NCBI RefSeq assembly: GCF_029889885.1
Contig: NZ_JARANY010000002.1
Span: 62,001 to 126,000 of the forward strand
Reading direction: 5' to 3'
Source of the DNA: Chromohalobacter sp. 296-RDG
Lineage (GTDB): Bacteria > Pseudomonadota > Gammaproteobacteria > Pseudomonadales > Halomonadaceae
Length of the DNA stretch: 64,000 nucleotides
Each line of letters begins with the position of its first letter. Position 1 is the stretch's first letter. A model generated the notes under the pieces. It had not been told where the DNA came from and made no database searches. It saw nothing but the letters and a program-made list of their open reading frames with translations. The position numbers and the translations under genes are program-made. Below, in pieces: positions 36,547 to 46,869 of the stretch.

Positions 36547-37158
36547 GTGGCGCATCAACTACCGACGTTACCCTATGCTTATGATGCCTTGGAACCGCAT
36601 ATCGATGCGCTTACCATGGAGATCCATCACAGCCGTCACCATCAGACCTACGTCAATAATCTGAACGCCGCTCTGGAAGGCACGGATCTCGAATCGCTGC
36701 CGGTCGAAACCCTGATGGGTGAAATCGAGCGCGTTCCGGAAGCCAAGCGTCAGGCAGTGATCAACAATGGTGGCGGGCACGCCAACCATTCGCTGTTCTG
36801 GACGGTCATGTCGGCACAGGGTGGAGGCAAGGCCAAGGGCGATTTGGCCTCGGCTATCGAAAGTGAACTGGGCGGTGACGAAGCGTTTCGTGAAGCCTTC
36901 ACGCAAGCTGCCCTCAAGCGCTTTGGCAGTGGCTGGGCTTGGCTGTCCGTTACGCCTGCCGGGCGTCTGGTCGTGGAAAACACGCTCAATCAGGATAGCC
37001 CGCTGATGCACGGCAATACGCCGATTCTGGGGCTGGACGTGTGGGAACACGCCTATTACCTCAAGTATCAGAACAAGCGTCCCGAGTACATCAAGGCCTT
37101 CTTCGAGGTCGTCGATTGGGACGAAGTGGCGCGTCGTTACGCCGAAGCCACTGCGTAA
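36547..37158 (+). CDS. sodA: Superoxide dismutase, Mn type
   Basis: Converts superoxide to H2O2 and O2 in the cytosol (203 aa). Metal ligands are His27 ([11 protein letters not shown]), His in NHSLFW, and Asp and His in DVWEHAYYL. The active-site Gln lies in NQDSP, and [11 protein letters not shown] is the Mn-type pattern, so manganese is the predicted cofactor; cambialistic use cannot be excluded. The start is GTG, fixed by AAGGAGG at 36534-36540, six bases upstream of 36547. Confidence 0.93.
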   Translation: MAHQLPTLPYAYDALEPHIDALTMEIHHSRHHQTYVNNLNAALEGTDLESLPVETLMGEIERVPEAKRQAVINNGGGHANHSLFWTVMSAQGGGKAKGDLASAIESELGGDEAFREAFTQAALKRFGSGWAWLSVTPAGRLVVENTLNQDSPLMHGNTPILGLDVWEHAYYLKYQNKRPEYIKAFFEVVDWDEVARRYAEATA

Positions 37159-37176
37159 GCCTATCGGGAGTATGTC

Positions 37177-38199
37177 ATGGGCCCGGCAATAGGCATGACG
37201 AACGATGTCTCAGTACCGGCCCAATGCCTGACCATGGCAGATTTCGGCGCTTTCGAGCGCCGTTATCGTTTGTATCACCGCTTCCCCTCCTTGAACCGCA
37301 CCGACGCCGCGTTCACTCCGGTGGCCGAGGGCTGGGTCGATGAATGTCGTCCTGCCGTGGGTGTCAGTCTCGTCGGTTCGCGTCTCACGATCCACCATAC
37401 CTACGAAACGCATGCCTTGGCCGACGCGCCTGCGCATGTGTCGATCATCGTCATGCTCGAGGGCAGCGCGGAACTGTCGCACGGTGAGCAGTATTTCGCT
37501 CTGGCACCGCGTGAAGCGCTAATGCTCACGCACGCCGGACATCAGACGTTGAGTGCGCGTCATGCCGGTGGGCAGCACCTGCGTGCGATCAATCTCACCT
37601 TGCTGGATGCCGCACGTACGTCGCACACGCACTTGGCTGCGCTACTGGTCGAATTGCTCGACAACACCACCAGTGGGGCGTGGCGCTTGTCCTTGCCCGA
37701 AGGCGTCTGGTTGTCGCTCGAGGATTGGCTGAATGCACCACCGGAGGAAGCACAGCAGCATGCCTTGCTCGGTGAGGGTCTGGCGCTGCAATTGATGGCT
37801 CACGGTTTGGCGGCCCGGGGAACCTCTCCTCAGCAGGATCGCCGCCTGGGGAGGCGTGACCGCCACCATTTGGCACGTGTGCGTGAATGCCTGCATGAAC
37901 ACCCTGAGGCGTCGCATAGCATCGAGTCCTTGGCGCAGCTGGCCTGCATGAGTCCCAGCGCATTGCGTGACAAGTTTCGCCAGGCGTATGGCCAGTCGGT
38001 CTTCGAATGTTTGCGTCAACGTCGCCTCGAGATGGCCCATGCGCTGCTCCGGGAAGGCTATAGCGTGCAGTACGTGGCGACACGGGTGGGGTATCGGCAT
38101 GCCAGCAACTTCGCCACTGCCTTCAAGCAGCGCTACGGTCTATCGCCGCGTGCGTTACACCAGCGTCTACCCCCGGCTGGGGTCGTGATTACGCCTTAA
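37177..38199 (+). CDS. AraC-family regulator, PchR-like
   Basis: Transcription factor (340 aa). The N-terminal ligand-binding part lacks a known enzyme motif. The C-terminal about 100 residues hold two HTH motifs (SIESLAQLACMSPSALRDKFRQAYG and YSVQYVATRVGYRHASNFATAFKQRYGLSP). Its location directly upstream of a TonB siderophore receptor and fhuF matches PchR/YbtA-type activators that sense a ferric siderophore. GGGAG precedes the ATG, 18 bases after sodA. Confidence 0.85.
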   Translation: MGPAIGMTNDVSVPAQCLTMADFGAFERRYRLYHRFPSLNRTDAAFTPVAEGWVDECRPAVGVSLVGSRLTIHHTYETHALADAPAHVSIIVMLEGSAELSHGEQYFALAPREALMLTHAGHQTLSARHAGGQHLRAINLTLLDAARTSHTHLAALLVELLDNTTSGAWRLSLPEGVWLSLEDWLNAPPEEAQQHALLGEGLALQLMAHGLAARGTSPQQDRRLGRRDRHHLARVRECLHEHPEASHSIESLAQLACMSPSALRDKFRQAYGQSVFECLRQRRLEMAHALLREGYSVQYVATRVGYRHASNFATAFKQRYGLSPRALHQRLPPAGVVITP

Positions 38200-38283
38200 T
38201 GATGATAGAAGTTCCTCCGCGAGGTCGCTTGCAGCGTCGCGCATAGATTTTTCGGCATTGATCATAAGCAGAACGACTCTTAA

Positions 38284-38302
38284 AAGTTAATAATTCTCAC
38301 TC
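38284..38302 (+). promoter_or_regulatory. Probable Fur box upstream of the siderophore receptor
   Basis: The 19-base segment with core AATAATTCTCA resembles Fur sites of gammaproteobacterial iron-uptake genes. It lies 55-73 bases before the receptor ATG. Iron-repressed expression together with AraC activation is expected. The match is partial and judged by eye. Confidence 0.5.
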
Positions 38303-38356
38303 TCCATAAGAAACGGGTCGACCGCGACCCGAGGACGAGAGCGAGGAGCCGTTTTC

Positions 38357-40522
38357 ATGAGTCGCACATTGCATCCCCACTGGTTTTTCTGCGCGTGCCT
38401 GGCGGGCGTATTGTTCATGCCCACGACAACATGGGCGCAATCCGAAAGCGATGACGGCGAGGCCGTGGATCTGTCCACGGTGACAGTGTCGGGCGAGGCT
38501 GCCACCAAGACGCAGACGCCGATCATCGAAACGCCGCAGTCCGTTTCCAACATCGATCGCGAGGAGATGGATGAACGCGACACCCGCACACTTGGCGATG
38601 CCGTGAAATACACGCCAGGGGTATACTCCAACCAAGTGGGCGCATCGAACCGTTACGATTATCTCGTCATGCGGGGCTTCTCTGATGGAAGTCTCAGCAA
38701 TACCTACCTCGATGGTCTGAAGGTGATGGGGGACACTAATGGCTACAGCTCGATGGTGATCGATCCTTACTTCCTGGAGAGTGCTGAAATCGTCAAGGGG
38801 CCGGCCTCGGTGCTTTACGGGCGCTCGTCTCCCGGGGGCCTGGTGGCGCTGACCAGCAAGCAACCGCAATTCGAGACACATCGGCAGCTGCGCTTTGGCG
38901 TGGGCAACAATAGCCAGCGCAGCGTGGCGTTCGATGTCACGGGGCCGCTGGATGATGAGCGACGTGCCGCCTATCGCGTGGTGGGCTTGGCAAGTGGTGC
39001 GGATACCCAGTTCGACTCGGTCGAGGAAGAGCGCTACGCCATCGCACCCTCGATGACCTGGGATGTCACCGACGATACGACCCTGTCGTTCATGGCCTAT
39101 CTGCAAAAGGATCCGGAAGGCGGCTATCATTCCGGCGTACCTTACGAGGGGGCGGTGAAAAGCCACAATGGCCAGAAGATCAGCAATAACTTCTTCGATG
39201 GCGAGGAGGATTACGACAAGTTCGAGCGGACCCAGCGTATGTTCGGTTACAGCCTCGAGCACCGTTTCAACGATGCCTGGACCGCGCGCCAGAAGGTGCG
39301 CTATCTGAACGCCGATGTCGATATGGATCAAGTCGCCCAACAAGCCGAATACCTTTATGACGGTTCAAACAACTTGATAGGGCAGAATGTCTGGGTCGAC
39401 GGGAATAGCAATGAACTCAAGCGCTCTTATTTTGGTGCCGAAGAGTCGCTCGAGGCCTGGACCATTGATAACCAGGTAGAAGCCAAGCTCCACAGTGGCT
39501 TCATCGACCATACTGTGTTGATGGGGCTTGATTATCAGAATCGCGAGAATGACGTTGTTTATAAGTCGGGCGCTTTTCCCAATATAAATCCGTTCGATCC
39601 GCAATATGGTGCAGATGTCGTGGGTGATATAACCACGACCAACGATGAGCGCCATGAGTTGACCCAGACGGGGGTTTACCTGCAAGACCAGATGGCCTTC
39701 GATCGCTGGCATCTCACGCTAGGCGGCCGCTACGACTGGGTCGAAATCAAGAACACCGATAATCTAAACGACAGCGAAAGCAAGCTAGACGATACCCAGT
39801 TCAGTGGCCGGGCCGGCGCACTCTATCTATTCGACAATGGTGTCGCGCCCTATGTCAGCTACAATACGGCCTTCACGCCGACCAGTTTTGTCGATGCCCA
39901 AGGCGATCTACTGGAGCCGATGGAAGGTGAACAGTGGGAAACCGGCCTCAAGTTCCAGCCGCCGGGCACTCAGGATCGCTATAGCCTCTCGCTGTTCCGC
40001 ATCACGCAGGAAAACGTCGCCACCAAGGAGCAACCCACCGACCCTTATCGCTCCATCGGCGAGATCGAGTCGCAAGGCCTGGAGTTGGAAGCCCGCACGC
40101 AATTAACCGAGGGACTGCGTTTGCAGGCCGCCTATAGCTACACCGACATTACCTACACCAAGAGCGATGTGGATAGCGAAGAAGGCAGTCACGCCATCTA
40201 CGCCCCGCGTCACCAGGCTAGCCTGTGGGGCCATTATGCCTTCCAAGGCGATACGCTCGCAGGTCTGGATGCCGGCCTCGGGGTGCGCTATTACGCTGAT
40301 ATCCAAGCGAATCGTGCCAACACCGAGCAAGTTCCCGATTACACGCTGGTCGATGCCATGCTGGGCTATGACATGAGCCAGATGGGGATGCCGGGCATGC
40401 AGGTGCAGCTCAATGTGGGCAACGTCTTCGACAAGGAGTACGTGGCCTCATGCAATTCGCTTCAGCACTGCTATTTTGGAGCGGAGCGGAATGTACGTGC
40501 GAGCCTGACCTACGACTTCTAG
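38357..40522 (+). CDS. TonB-dependent siderophore receptor
   Basis: Outer-membrane 22-strand barrel with plug (721 aa, full length). The signal peptide ends near TTTWAQ. A TonB-box-like DLSTVTVSGEA segment is followed by the plug (IIETPQSVSNI, LGDAVKYTPGVY, VKGPASVLYGRSSPGG). The barrel ends in the canonical aromatic SLTYDF. Sequence type is that of ferric hydroxamate or similar siderophore receptors (FhuA/FoxA/FpvA-like); the ligand is unknown. GAGGAG at 38343-38348 supports the start. A hairpin separates it from fhuF. Confidence 0.93.
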   Translation: MSRTLHPHWFFCACLAGVLFMPTTTWAQSESDDGEAVDLSTVTVSGEAATKTQTPIIETPQSVSNIDREEMDERDTRTLGDAVKYTPGVYSNQVGASNRYDYLVMRGFSDGSLSNTYLDGLKVMGDTNGYSSMVIDPYFLESAEIVKGPASVLYGRSSPGGLVALTSKQPQFETHRQLRFGVGNNSQRSVAFDVTGPLDDERRAAYRVVGLASGADTQFDSVEEERYAIAPSMTWDVTDDTTLSFMAYLQKDPEGGYHSGVPYEGAVKSHNGQKISNNFFDGEEDYDKFERTQRMFGYSLEHRFNDAWTARQKVRYLNADVDMDQVAQQAEYLYDGSNNLIGQNVWVDGNSNELKRSYFGAEESLEAWTIDNQVEAKLHSGFIDHTVLMGLDYQNRENDVVYKSGAFPNINPFDPQYGADVVGDITTTNDERHELTQTGVYLQDQMAFDRWHLTLGGRYDWVEIKNTDNLNDSESKLDDTQFSGRAGALYLFDNGVAPYVSYNTAFTPTSFVDAQGDLLEPMEGEQWETGLKFQPPGTQDRYSLSLFRITQENVATKEQPTDPYRSIGEIESQGLELEARTQLTEGLRLQAAYSYTDITYTKSDVDSEEGSHAIYAPRHQASLWGHYAFQGDTLAGLDAGLGVRYYADIQANRANTEQVPDYTLVDAMLGYDMSQMGMPGMQVQLNVGNVFDKEYVASCNSLQHCYFGAERNVRASLTYDF

Positions 40523-40605
40523 CCCCTGCCTAGCCATCGCTCGACGACTTTGCAGACAAGACCTTGGCACGATTGAATCGCGAGTGGTTTTCATTTACGC
40601 TTTCT

Positions 40606-40628
40606 GGCGTGGGTATCTGGCCCACGCC
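40606..40628 (+). terminator. Hairpin between receptor and fhuF
   Basis: GGCGTGGG (40606-40613) pairs with CCCACGCC (40621-40628) over eight bases with a seven-base loop. Only two Ts follow and fhuF starts 33 bases later, so partial attenuation is more likely than full termination. Confidence 0.45.
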
Positions 40629-40660
40629 TTCCACTTGGCCTCGCCACAGGAAAGCTTTCG

Positions 40661-41419
40661 ATGTCAGTGCTGCTTGATCGGTTTTATGCCGGTCCCTTGA
40701 AAGGGATGGATCGCAAGCTGGTCACCTGGGACCAGGCGCCAGCGACGACCTGGGCGGCGCGAGATGTATTCTCCGAGCCCGGGATGACACAGATCCTCAA
40801 GCGTTATGGCGCCGAGCATCAGCATGGCGATTCTCGCGCCGTGATCTCGCTGTGGTCGAAGTATTTCCTGGCGCTCACTACCTATCTGGGAGCGGCGCAC
40901 AACCTGCTGGCGGAGCGACAATTACCGCTCGAGCTATCGCGTCTGGGCTTGGTACTCGGCGAGGATATGCTCATCGAGGCACTGGTCGTCGAAGACACCG
41001 GCACACCGCTCGTCGCCACTCAGGCCGAAACGCGCTTTCTTCCCATGATACGCGACACCTGGGGGCCGGCGATTGCCTGCATGGCCGAGCACACCGGTAT
41101 CGCGCCCCGCGCACTATGGGGCAATCTCGGCCACTACTATGACTACCTCATCTCCCAGCTCTACACCTTGCCCGGTGGCCAGGCGCGGGCCGATACGGGC
41201 GGGCGTCTGATGACTCTGCGGGAATTGGCCGATGGTAAGCGCAATCCGCTGTTTCGCCCCATTCGCTATTCTGAAAGCAGTGAAGGTGACATCGAGTCCA
41301 TCCGGCGTGTCTGCTGCATTCGCTATCTTCTCCCCGGACTCGGCTACTGCGGCAACTGCCCGTTGGCATGTCGCGAAAAGACTGAAACCCAACCGCCACG
41401 ACGCGTGGCCAACGGCTGA
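40661..41419 (+). CDS. fhuF: Siderophore-iron reductase, FhuF family
   Basis: Cytosolic [2Fe-2S] protein (252 aa) that reduces ferric siderophore to release iron. The defining cluster motif is at the C-terminus: Cys218-Cys219-x10-Cys230-x2-Cys233 in the segment around VCCIRYLLPGLGYCGNCPL. AGGAAAG precedes the ATG. It follows the receptor in the same direction, giving outer-membrane uptake and cytosolic release. The inner-membrane importer is not in this window. Confidence 0.9.
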   Translation: MSVLLDRFYAGPLKGMDRKLVTWDQAPATTWAARDVFSEPGMTQILKRYGAEHQHGDSRAVISLWSKYFLALTTYLGAAHNLLAERQLPLELSRLGLVLGEDMLIEALVVEDTGTPLVATQAETRFLPMIRDTWGPAIACMAEHTGIAPRALWGNLGHYYDYLISQLYTLPGGQARADTGGRLMTLRELADGKRNPLFRPIRYSESSEGDIESIRRVCCIRYLLPGLGYCGNCPLACREKTETQPPRRVANG

Positions 41420-41448
41420 TATGTAGAGCAGGTGTTTTTCTGGCAACG

Positions 41449-42768
<1,320 letters not shown>

Positions 42769-42773
42769 GTGCG

Positions 42774-43463
42774 CTACTCCTTGGTGGAGAAGCGATAACC
42801 GGTGCCGCGTACCGTCTGGATGAGGTGTTGGTGGTCATCGCCGAGCACCTTGCGCAGGCGGCGAATATGCACGTCGACGGTGCGCTCTTCGACGTAGACA
42901 TTGCCACCCCAGACCTGGTCGAGCAACTGGCTGCGGGTGTAGGCGCGTTCCTGATGCGTCATGAAGAACTGCAGGAGCCGATACTCGATGGGACCCACGT
43001 CCAGCGCCTCGCCGTTGGCGCTGACCCGGTGGCTGACGGGATCGAGACGCAAGCCGTCGATTTCCACCGTGTCCTCGACCCCGGTGGGCGTGGTACGTCG
43101 CAGCACGGCCTTGAGGCGTGCCACCAGTTCCCGCGGCGAGAACGGCTTGGTGATGTAATCATCGGCGCCGGCTTCCAATCCCTGAATCTTGTTGTCTTCC
43201 TCGCTCTTGGCGGTGAGCAGGATGATCGGCAGCTCGGCGGTGGTGGTATCGCGCTTGAGACGTCGCGCCAGTTCGATGCCGCTGGTGCCAGGCATCATCC
43301 AGTCCAGCAGCAGCAGGTCGGGTTGATCGTCGACCACCATGGCGTGCGCCGCCTGGGCGTTGTCGGCTTCCAGCACGCGGTAGTCGGCCATTTCCAGCGC
43401 CACCGCGATCATTTCGCGGATGGACGCCTCGTCATCGACGATGAGCACTGTCTTGGCGGTCAT
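42774..43463 (-). CDS. phoB: Phosphate-regulon response regulator PhoB
   Basis: OmpR-family activator (229 aa). The receiver has an acidic DDE cluster, phosphoacceptor Asp in LLLLDWMMPG and Lys in YITKPFS. The C-terminal winged helix has RSQLLDQVWGGNVYVEERTVDVHIRRLRK. ATG 43463 has AAGAGG eight bases upstream; the longer in-frame GTG at 43502 is rejected. A Pho box and -10 element upstream indicate autoregulation. Confidence 0.95.
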   Translation of the reverse strand: MTAKTVLIVDDEASIREMIAVALEMADYRVLEADNAQAAHAMVVDDQPDLLLLDWMMPGTSGIELARRLKRDTTTAELPIILLTAKSEEDNKIQGLEAGADDYITKPFSPRELVARLKAVLRRTTPTGVEDTVEIDGLRLDPVSHRVSANGEALDVGPIEYRLLQFFMTHQERAYTRSQLLDQVWGGNVYVEERTVDVHIRRLRKVLGDDHQHLIQTVRGTGYRFSTKE

Positions 43464-43525
43464 GGGCGTGGGCCTCTTGCGGATCGCGATGAAACGAATC
43501 ACTCATGAATGACATCGGCATGACG

Positions 43526-43559
43526 ATTACAACGCGCTAATGTGACATTTTCGTGACAA
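43526..43559 (-). promoter_or_regulatory. Pho box and -10 element of phoB
   Basis: On the coding strand, TTGTCAC-GAAA-ATGTCAC (43559 to 43542) is a 7-4-7 direct repeat matching the PhoB box consensus CTGTCAT-N4-CTGTCAT at five of seven positions in each half. Exactly ten bases further lies TGTAAT (43531 to 43526), a good -10. This is the standard architecture of a PhoB-activated promoter. Confidence 0.75.
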
Positions 43560-43587
43560 TCGCGCTCTTTACCTATAGTTCATAGCG

Positions 43588-44481
43588 TCATATAGGCCAT
43601 AACGCCAGGGCGATGCCCGCGAAGGTCACCAGCCCGGCCCAATGATTGTTGAGGAAGGCGCGGAAGCAAGGGTCGCGCTCACGATAACGAATCAAGTAGT
43701 GCTGGTAGACGAAAATCGCCACCATGGCGGCCAGCCCCAGCCAGAAGAACCCGCCAAGCGCCAGATGTAGGCCGATCCAGGCGAGCAGCACCACGGTCAG
43801 GGCCTGCAACAACCCGATGATCAACCGGTCGGCGCGGCCGAACAGGACCGCCGTGGATTTGATCCCTACCCTGAGGTCGTCGTCGCGGTCGACGATGGCG
43901 TATTCGGTGTCGTAGGCCACCGTCCAGGCGATGTTGGCGGCCAGCAGTAACCACGCCTCGAGCGGTACCTGGTGCTGAATGGCCATGAATGCCATGGGAA
44001 TACCCCACGAGAAGGCCGCCCCCAGCACTACCTGCGGGAAATGCGTATAGCGCTTCATGAACGGATAGGTGGCCGCCAGCGCCAGCGCCGCGAATGACAG
44101 CAGCACGGTGGGCAGATTGGTCAGGCAGACCAGGCCGAAGGCAATCACCACCAGTATCGTGAAGGTGGCCTTGGCTTCCTTCTCGGAGATGCGCCCGGTG
44201 GCCAATGGCCGGTCACGCGTACGCTTGACGTGGCCATCGAAATGTCGGTCGGCGTAATCGTTGACCACGCAACCGGCGGCACGCATCACGTACACGCCGA
44301 TAACGAAGATCAGCAGCGTGCCGCGCTCGGGTACGCCCTCGGCCGCCAGCCATAGCGCCCACAGCGTCGGCCACATCAGAAGCCAGGTGCCGATGGGGCG
44401 GTCCAGACGCGTCAGGCGCAGGAAATCCGGCACGCGGGCCAGGCCGGTGGGGCGCGCGGCGTCGGATGAATCGGCGGACAT
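43588..44481 (-). CDS. ubiA: 4-hydroxybenzoate polyprenyltransferase
   Basis: Membrane prenyltransferase (297 aa, about eight helices) attaching the polyprenyl tail to 4-hydroxybenzoate in ubiquinone synthesis. Both Asp-rich motifs are present: [15 protein letters not shown] and [22 protein letters not shown] lies before the ATG. It follows ubiC by 46 bases in the same direction, giving a ubiC-ubiA operon. Confidence 0.95.
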   Translation of the reverse strand: MSADSSDAARPTGLARVPDFLRLTRLDRPIGTWLLMWPTLWALWLAAEGVPERGTLLIFVIGVYVMRAAGCVVNDYADRHFDGHVKRTRDRPLATGRISEKEAKATFTILVVIAFGLVCLTNLPTVLLSFAALALAATYPFMKRYTHFPQVVLGAAFSWGIPMAFMAIQHQVPLEAWLLLAANIAWTVAYDTEYAIVDRDDDLRVGIKSTAVLFGRADRLIIGLLQALTVVLLAWIGLHLALGGFFWLGLAAMVAIFVYQHYLIRYRERDPCFRAFLNNHWAGLVTFAGIALALWPI

Positions 44482-44527
44482 CGGGCTCTCCTATGGAAAC
44501 GTGCCTGTGAAAACGTGAATGGTCAGC

Positions 44528-45076
44528 TTAGCGCGATGACAACGCGAGGTCAGCGTCCATGGCGTCGAGAAAGAACTCCTGGACGAGAATCGATGTACGC
44601 CCCAAGCGCAGGACGGAGCGCCGTCCCCAGGGCGCGGCGCGACCGTGTGCCGTGACGAGCGTGGGAGTCGGCGACCGAATGATCTCGATAGGGCCGCGTT
44701 CCAGGCCGGGTTGGCGAAACAACCAGCTGCCCAGCGAACGTGTTCCCAGCGACTGCAGCCGCACGCCGTGGAGCGACGTTAGCGGGGCCACCGAACGTGC
44801 CGCGACCCACGGTGTTTCGCCCAGCATCAGCATGACCTCGCGCCGCCAGATACGGGCTCGGGGGTCGAGCCCCAGCGCCCGGGCTTCGTCGCGCCGGGGG
44901 CGGCTGATTCCCTGAGCGAGCAGCCGTACTCCGAAGGGCTGTGTGCTGGCAGCGCGCAGGCGTGCGGTCAGCGAGTCGCGCGAAGCTACCCAACGCCACC
45001 AAGCGGGGCTCATGCGGGGGCGCTGGGCGGCGGCCGGCAGCCAGTGTGGGCTAGCGCTGAAACGGTTGTGTGTCAT
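44528..45076 (-). CDS. ubiC: Chorismate pyruvate-lyase
   Basis: Cytosolic enzyme (182 aa) making 4-hydroxybenzoate and pyruvate from chorismate, the first committed step of ubiquinone synthesis. Family elements are SLTARLR near the N-terminus, the active-site Arg in RIWRREVMLMLGETPWVAARSV, and a C-terminal Glu in ILVQEFFLDAM. ATG 45076 is chosen over TTG 45094. Divergent from the rubredoxin reductase gene. Confidence 0.9.
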   Translation of the reverse strand: MTHNRFSASPHWLPAAAQRPRMSPAWWRWVASRDSLTARLRAASTQPFGVRLLAQGISRPRRDEARALGLDPRARIWRREVMLMLGETPWVAARSVAPLTSLHGVRLQSLGTRSLGSWLFRQPGLERGPIEIIRSPTPTLVTAHGRAAPWGRRSVLRLGRTSILVQEFFLDAMDADLALSSR

Positions 45077-45194
45077 GCGTAAGATCAGGCTCAAAGTACA
45101 TTAGTGTATCATGCGTGTACGATGCGTTATTGCAGCGTCCGCGCTGTCGTATCGCCGCGTCGTCACCCTTCTTCATGCGTAGCAAGAGGCGCCA

Positions 45195-46355
45195 ATGAGC
45201 GACCCTTTGATCATCGTCGGCAGCGGCATGGCCGGTCTGGGACTGGCCCGGCAGGTACGTGCTCGCGATGCCCGGCGCGCCATCACTCTGATCACTGCCG
45301 ATAGCGGCTCTGACTATTCGAAACCGCTTTTGTCCACGGGCTTTGCCAAGGGAATGCACCCTGAGCGTTTGGTGATGCGCTCCCCCCTCGAGGTGGCCGA
45401 TGCGCTTCAGCTGACCATGCGTACGCACACGCGGGTCGATACCATCGACCCGCGATCGCAGACGCTGGCTATCGGTGCGGAACGCCTGCCCTACGGCGAA
45501 CTGGTCTTGGCCACCGGGGCAGCGCCCAGCGTGCCCTTCACGGTGGCGTACGACGTGCGCGATCGCGTCTTCACCATCAACGATCTCGACGACTATCGGC
45601 GTTTTCATGCCGTCTTGTCGCGCCATGGCGGCACTGCGCGCGTGGCGATCGTCGGCGCCGGACTGGTGGGCTGCGAGTTCGCCGACGATCTGCTTGCCGG
45701 GGGCCATCGCGTGGCACTGGTCGCCCCTGAACAAACGCCGCTGACGCGTCTTCTGCCGCTGCCGCTGGGCCAGGTGCTGGGGACCGCTCTGGGCAAGGCG
45801 GGCGCCGACCTGCGCCTGGGACGTAGCCTCGCACAGCTCCATCGTGATGACGAGGCAGTCTCGCTGGTGCTCGACGATGGCGAGGTGTTGTCCGCCGATC
45901 TGGTGTTGATTGCCACCGGCCTCTCGCCGCGTACCGCGCTGGCCGATACCGCCGGGCTCGCCGTTTCCGAGTCCGGTATCCAGACGGATCGTTACCTGGC
46001 GAGCGCGCAGCCGGGCATCCATGCATTGGGTGATTGCGCCTGTGTGGCGGGGCTCAACGCCATGTACGTGCAACCGCTGCAGGCCAGCGCCAAGGCGCTG
46101 GCGGCGACCCTGACCGGGACGTCGACGCCGGTCGCTTACGGCGCCTGGCCGGTATTGGTCAAGACCCCGTCGTGCCCGGTGGTGTCACTACCGCCGCGCC
46201 AAGCACCGGCACGTTGGCGGATCGAGGGCGAGGGTGACGATCTCAGTGCGCTCGCCGAGGATGAAAACGGCCATTTGCTGGGGTTTGCATTGACAGGGGC
46301 TTGCGTACGTCGGAAAGTCGAGCTGGCGCGGATCGCCCCGCCGTTGCTACCCTAG
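45195..46355 (+). CDS. Rubredoxin-NAD(+) reductase
   Basis: FAD enzyme (386 aa) passing electrons from NADH to rubredoxin. There are two Rossmann motifs: N-terminal IIVGSGMAGLGLARQVR (FAD) and central VAIVGAGLVGCEFADDL (NAD). ATGLSPRT and HALGDCA complete the FAD fold, and the C-terminal domain has VKTPSCPVV. AGAGG precedes the ATG. In pseudomonads this gene sits beside rubredoxin genes; none is adjacent here. Role in alkane oxidation or oxidative-stress electron transfer is unproven. Confidence 0.87.
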   Translation: MSDPLIIVGSGMAGLGLARQVRARDARRAITLITADSGSDYSKPLLSTGFAKGMHPERLVMRSPLEVADALQLTMRTHTRVDTIDPRSQTLAIGAERLPYGELVLATGAAPSVPFTVAYDVRDRVFTINDLDDYRRFHAVLSRHGGTARVAIVGAGLVGCEFADDLLAGGHRVALVAPEQTPLTRLLPLPLGQVLGTALGKAGADLRLGRSLAQLHRDDEAVSLVLDDGEVLSADLVLIATGLSPRTALADTAGLAVSESGIQTDRYLASAQPGIHALGDCACVAGLNAMYVQPLQASAKALAATLTGTSTPVAYGAWPVLVKTPSCPVVSLPPRQAPARWRIEGEGDDLSALAEDENGHLLGFALTGACVRRKVELARIAPPLLP

Positions 46356-46505
46356 CTTAGGTCGTCATGCTGGTGGGTACCGGTATGGCGCATCAGGTGG
46401 GTAGTGTCAGCGCTGCGCCGATGGCGTGGTGCTCGTTTCGCTCATTGAAAAACAACAAGCGATATCAAAGAGATGTCGCATTCGTTGCCAAACCAGGAGG
46501 GCTTT

Positions 46506-46778
46506 ATGCGCAAGCCAGAACTCGCTGCGGCGATCGCTGATCGTGCTGATCTTTCCAAGGACAAGGCCAGTCAGGTCCTTAATGTCATTCTCGATGAGAT
46601 CACAGGTACCGTCTCCAAGGGCCAGGATGTCTCGCTGATCGGGTTCGGTGCCTTCACCGTACGCGAGCGTGCCGCGCGCACCGGCAAGAATCCGCAGACG
46701 GGCAAGCCGCTGACCATTCCGGCGAGCAAGACCGTGGCGTTCAAGCCCGGTAAGGCGCTCAAGGACGCCGTGAAGTGA
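46506..46778 (+). CDS. hupB: DNA-binding protein HU
   Basis: Nucleoid protein (90 aa, standard length). The helical dimerisation part (MRKPELAAAIADRADLSKDKA), DVSLIGFGAFTVRERAARTG and the DNA-intercalating arm with GKNPQTGKPLTIPASK are all canonical. AGGAGG at 46495-46500 fixes the ATG. Monocistronic, with a terminator after it. Whether it is HU-alpha or HU-beta is less certain than the family. Confidence 0.92.
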   Translation: MRKPELAAAIADRADLSKDKASQVLNVILDEITGTVSKGQDVSLIGFGAFTVRERAARTGKNPQTGKPLTIPASKTVAFKPGKALKDAVK

Positions 46779-46784
46779 GTGATG

Positions 46785-46850
46785 GCACGGAGTGTTCGGG
46801 CCATCTATCCACCGGCGCTCCGTGCAATTGCTTCTCCTTTCCCTTCTTTT
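46785..46850 (+). terminator. Terminator of hupB
   Basis: GCACGGAG (46785-46792) pairs with CTCCGTGC (46818-46825); a pyrimidine-rich tract ending in CTTCTTTTT follows. It begins seven bases past the HU stop. Confidence 0.6.
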
Positions 46851-46869
46851 TCCAAGTGGCGAGGCGTGC

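Noticed and set aside
40571-40600. Second Fur-like site before fhuF
   Set aside because: Only a short TTTTCATTT stretch matches; no symmetry comparable with the site at 38284.
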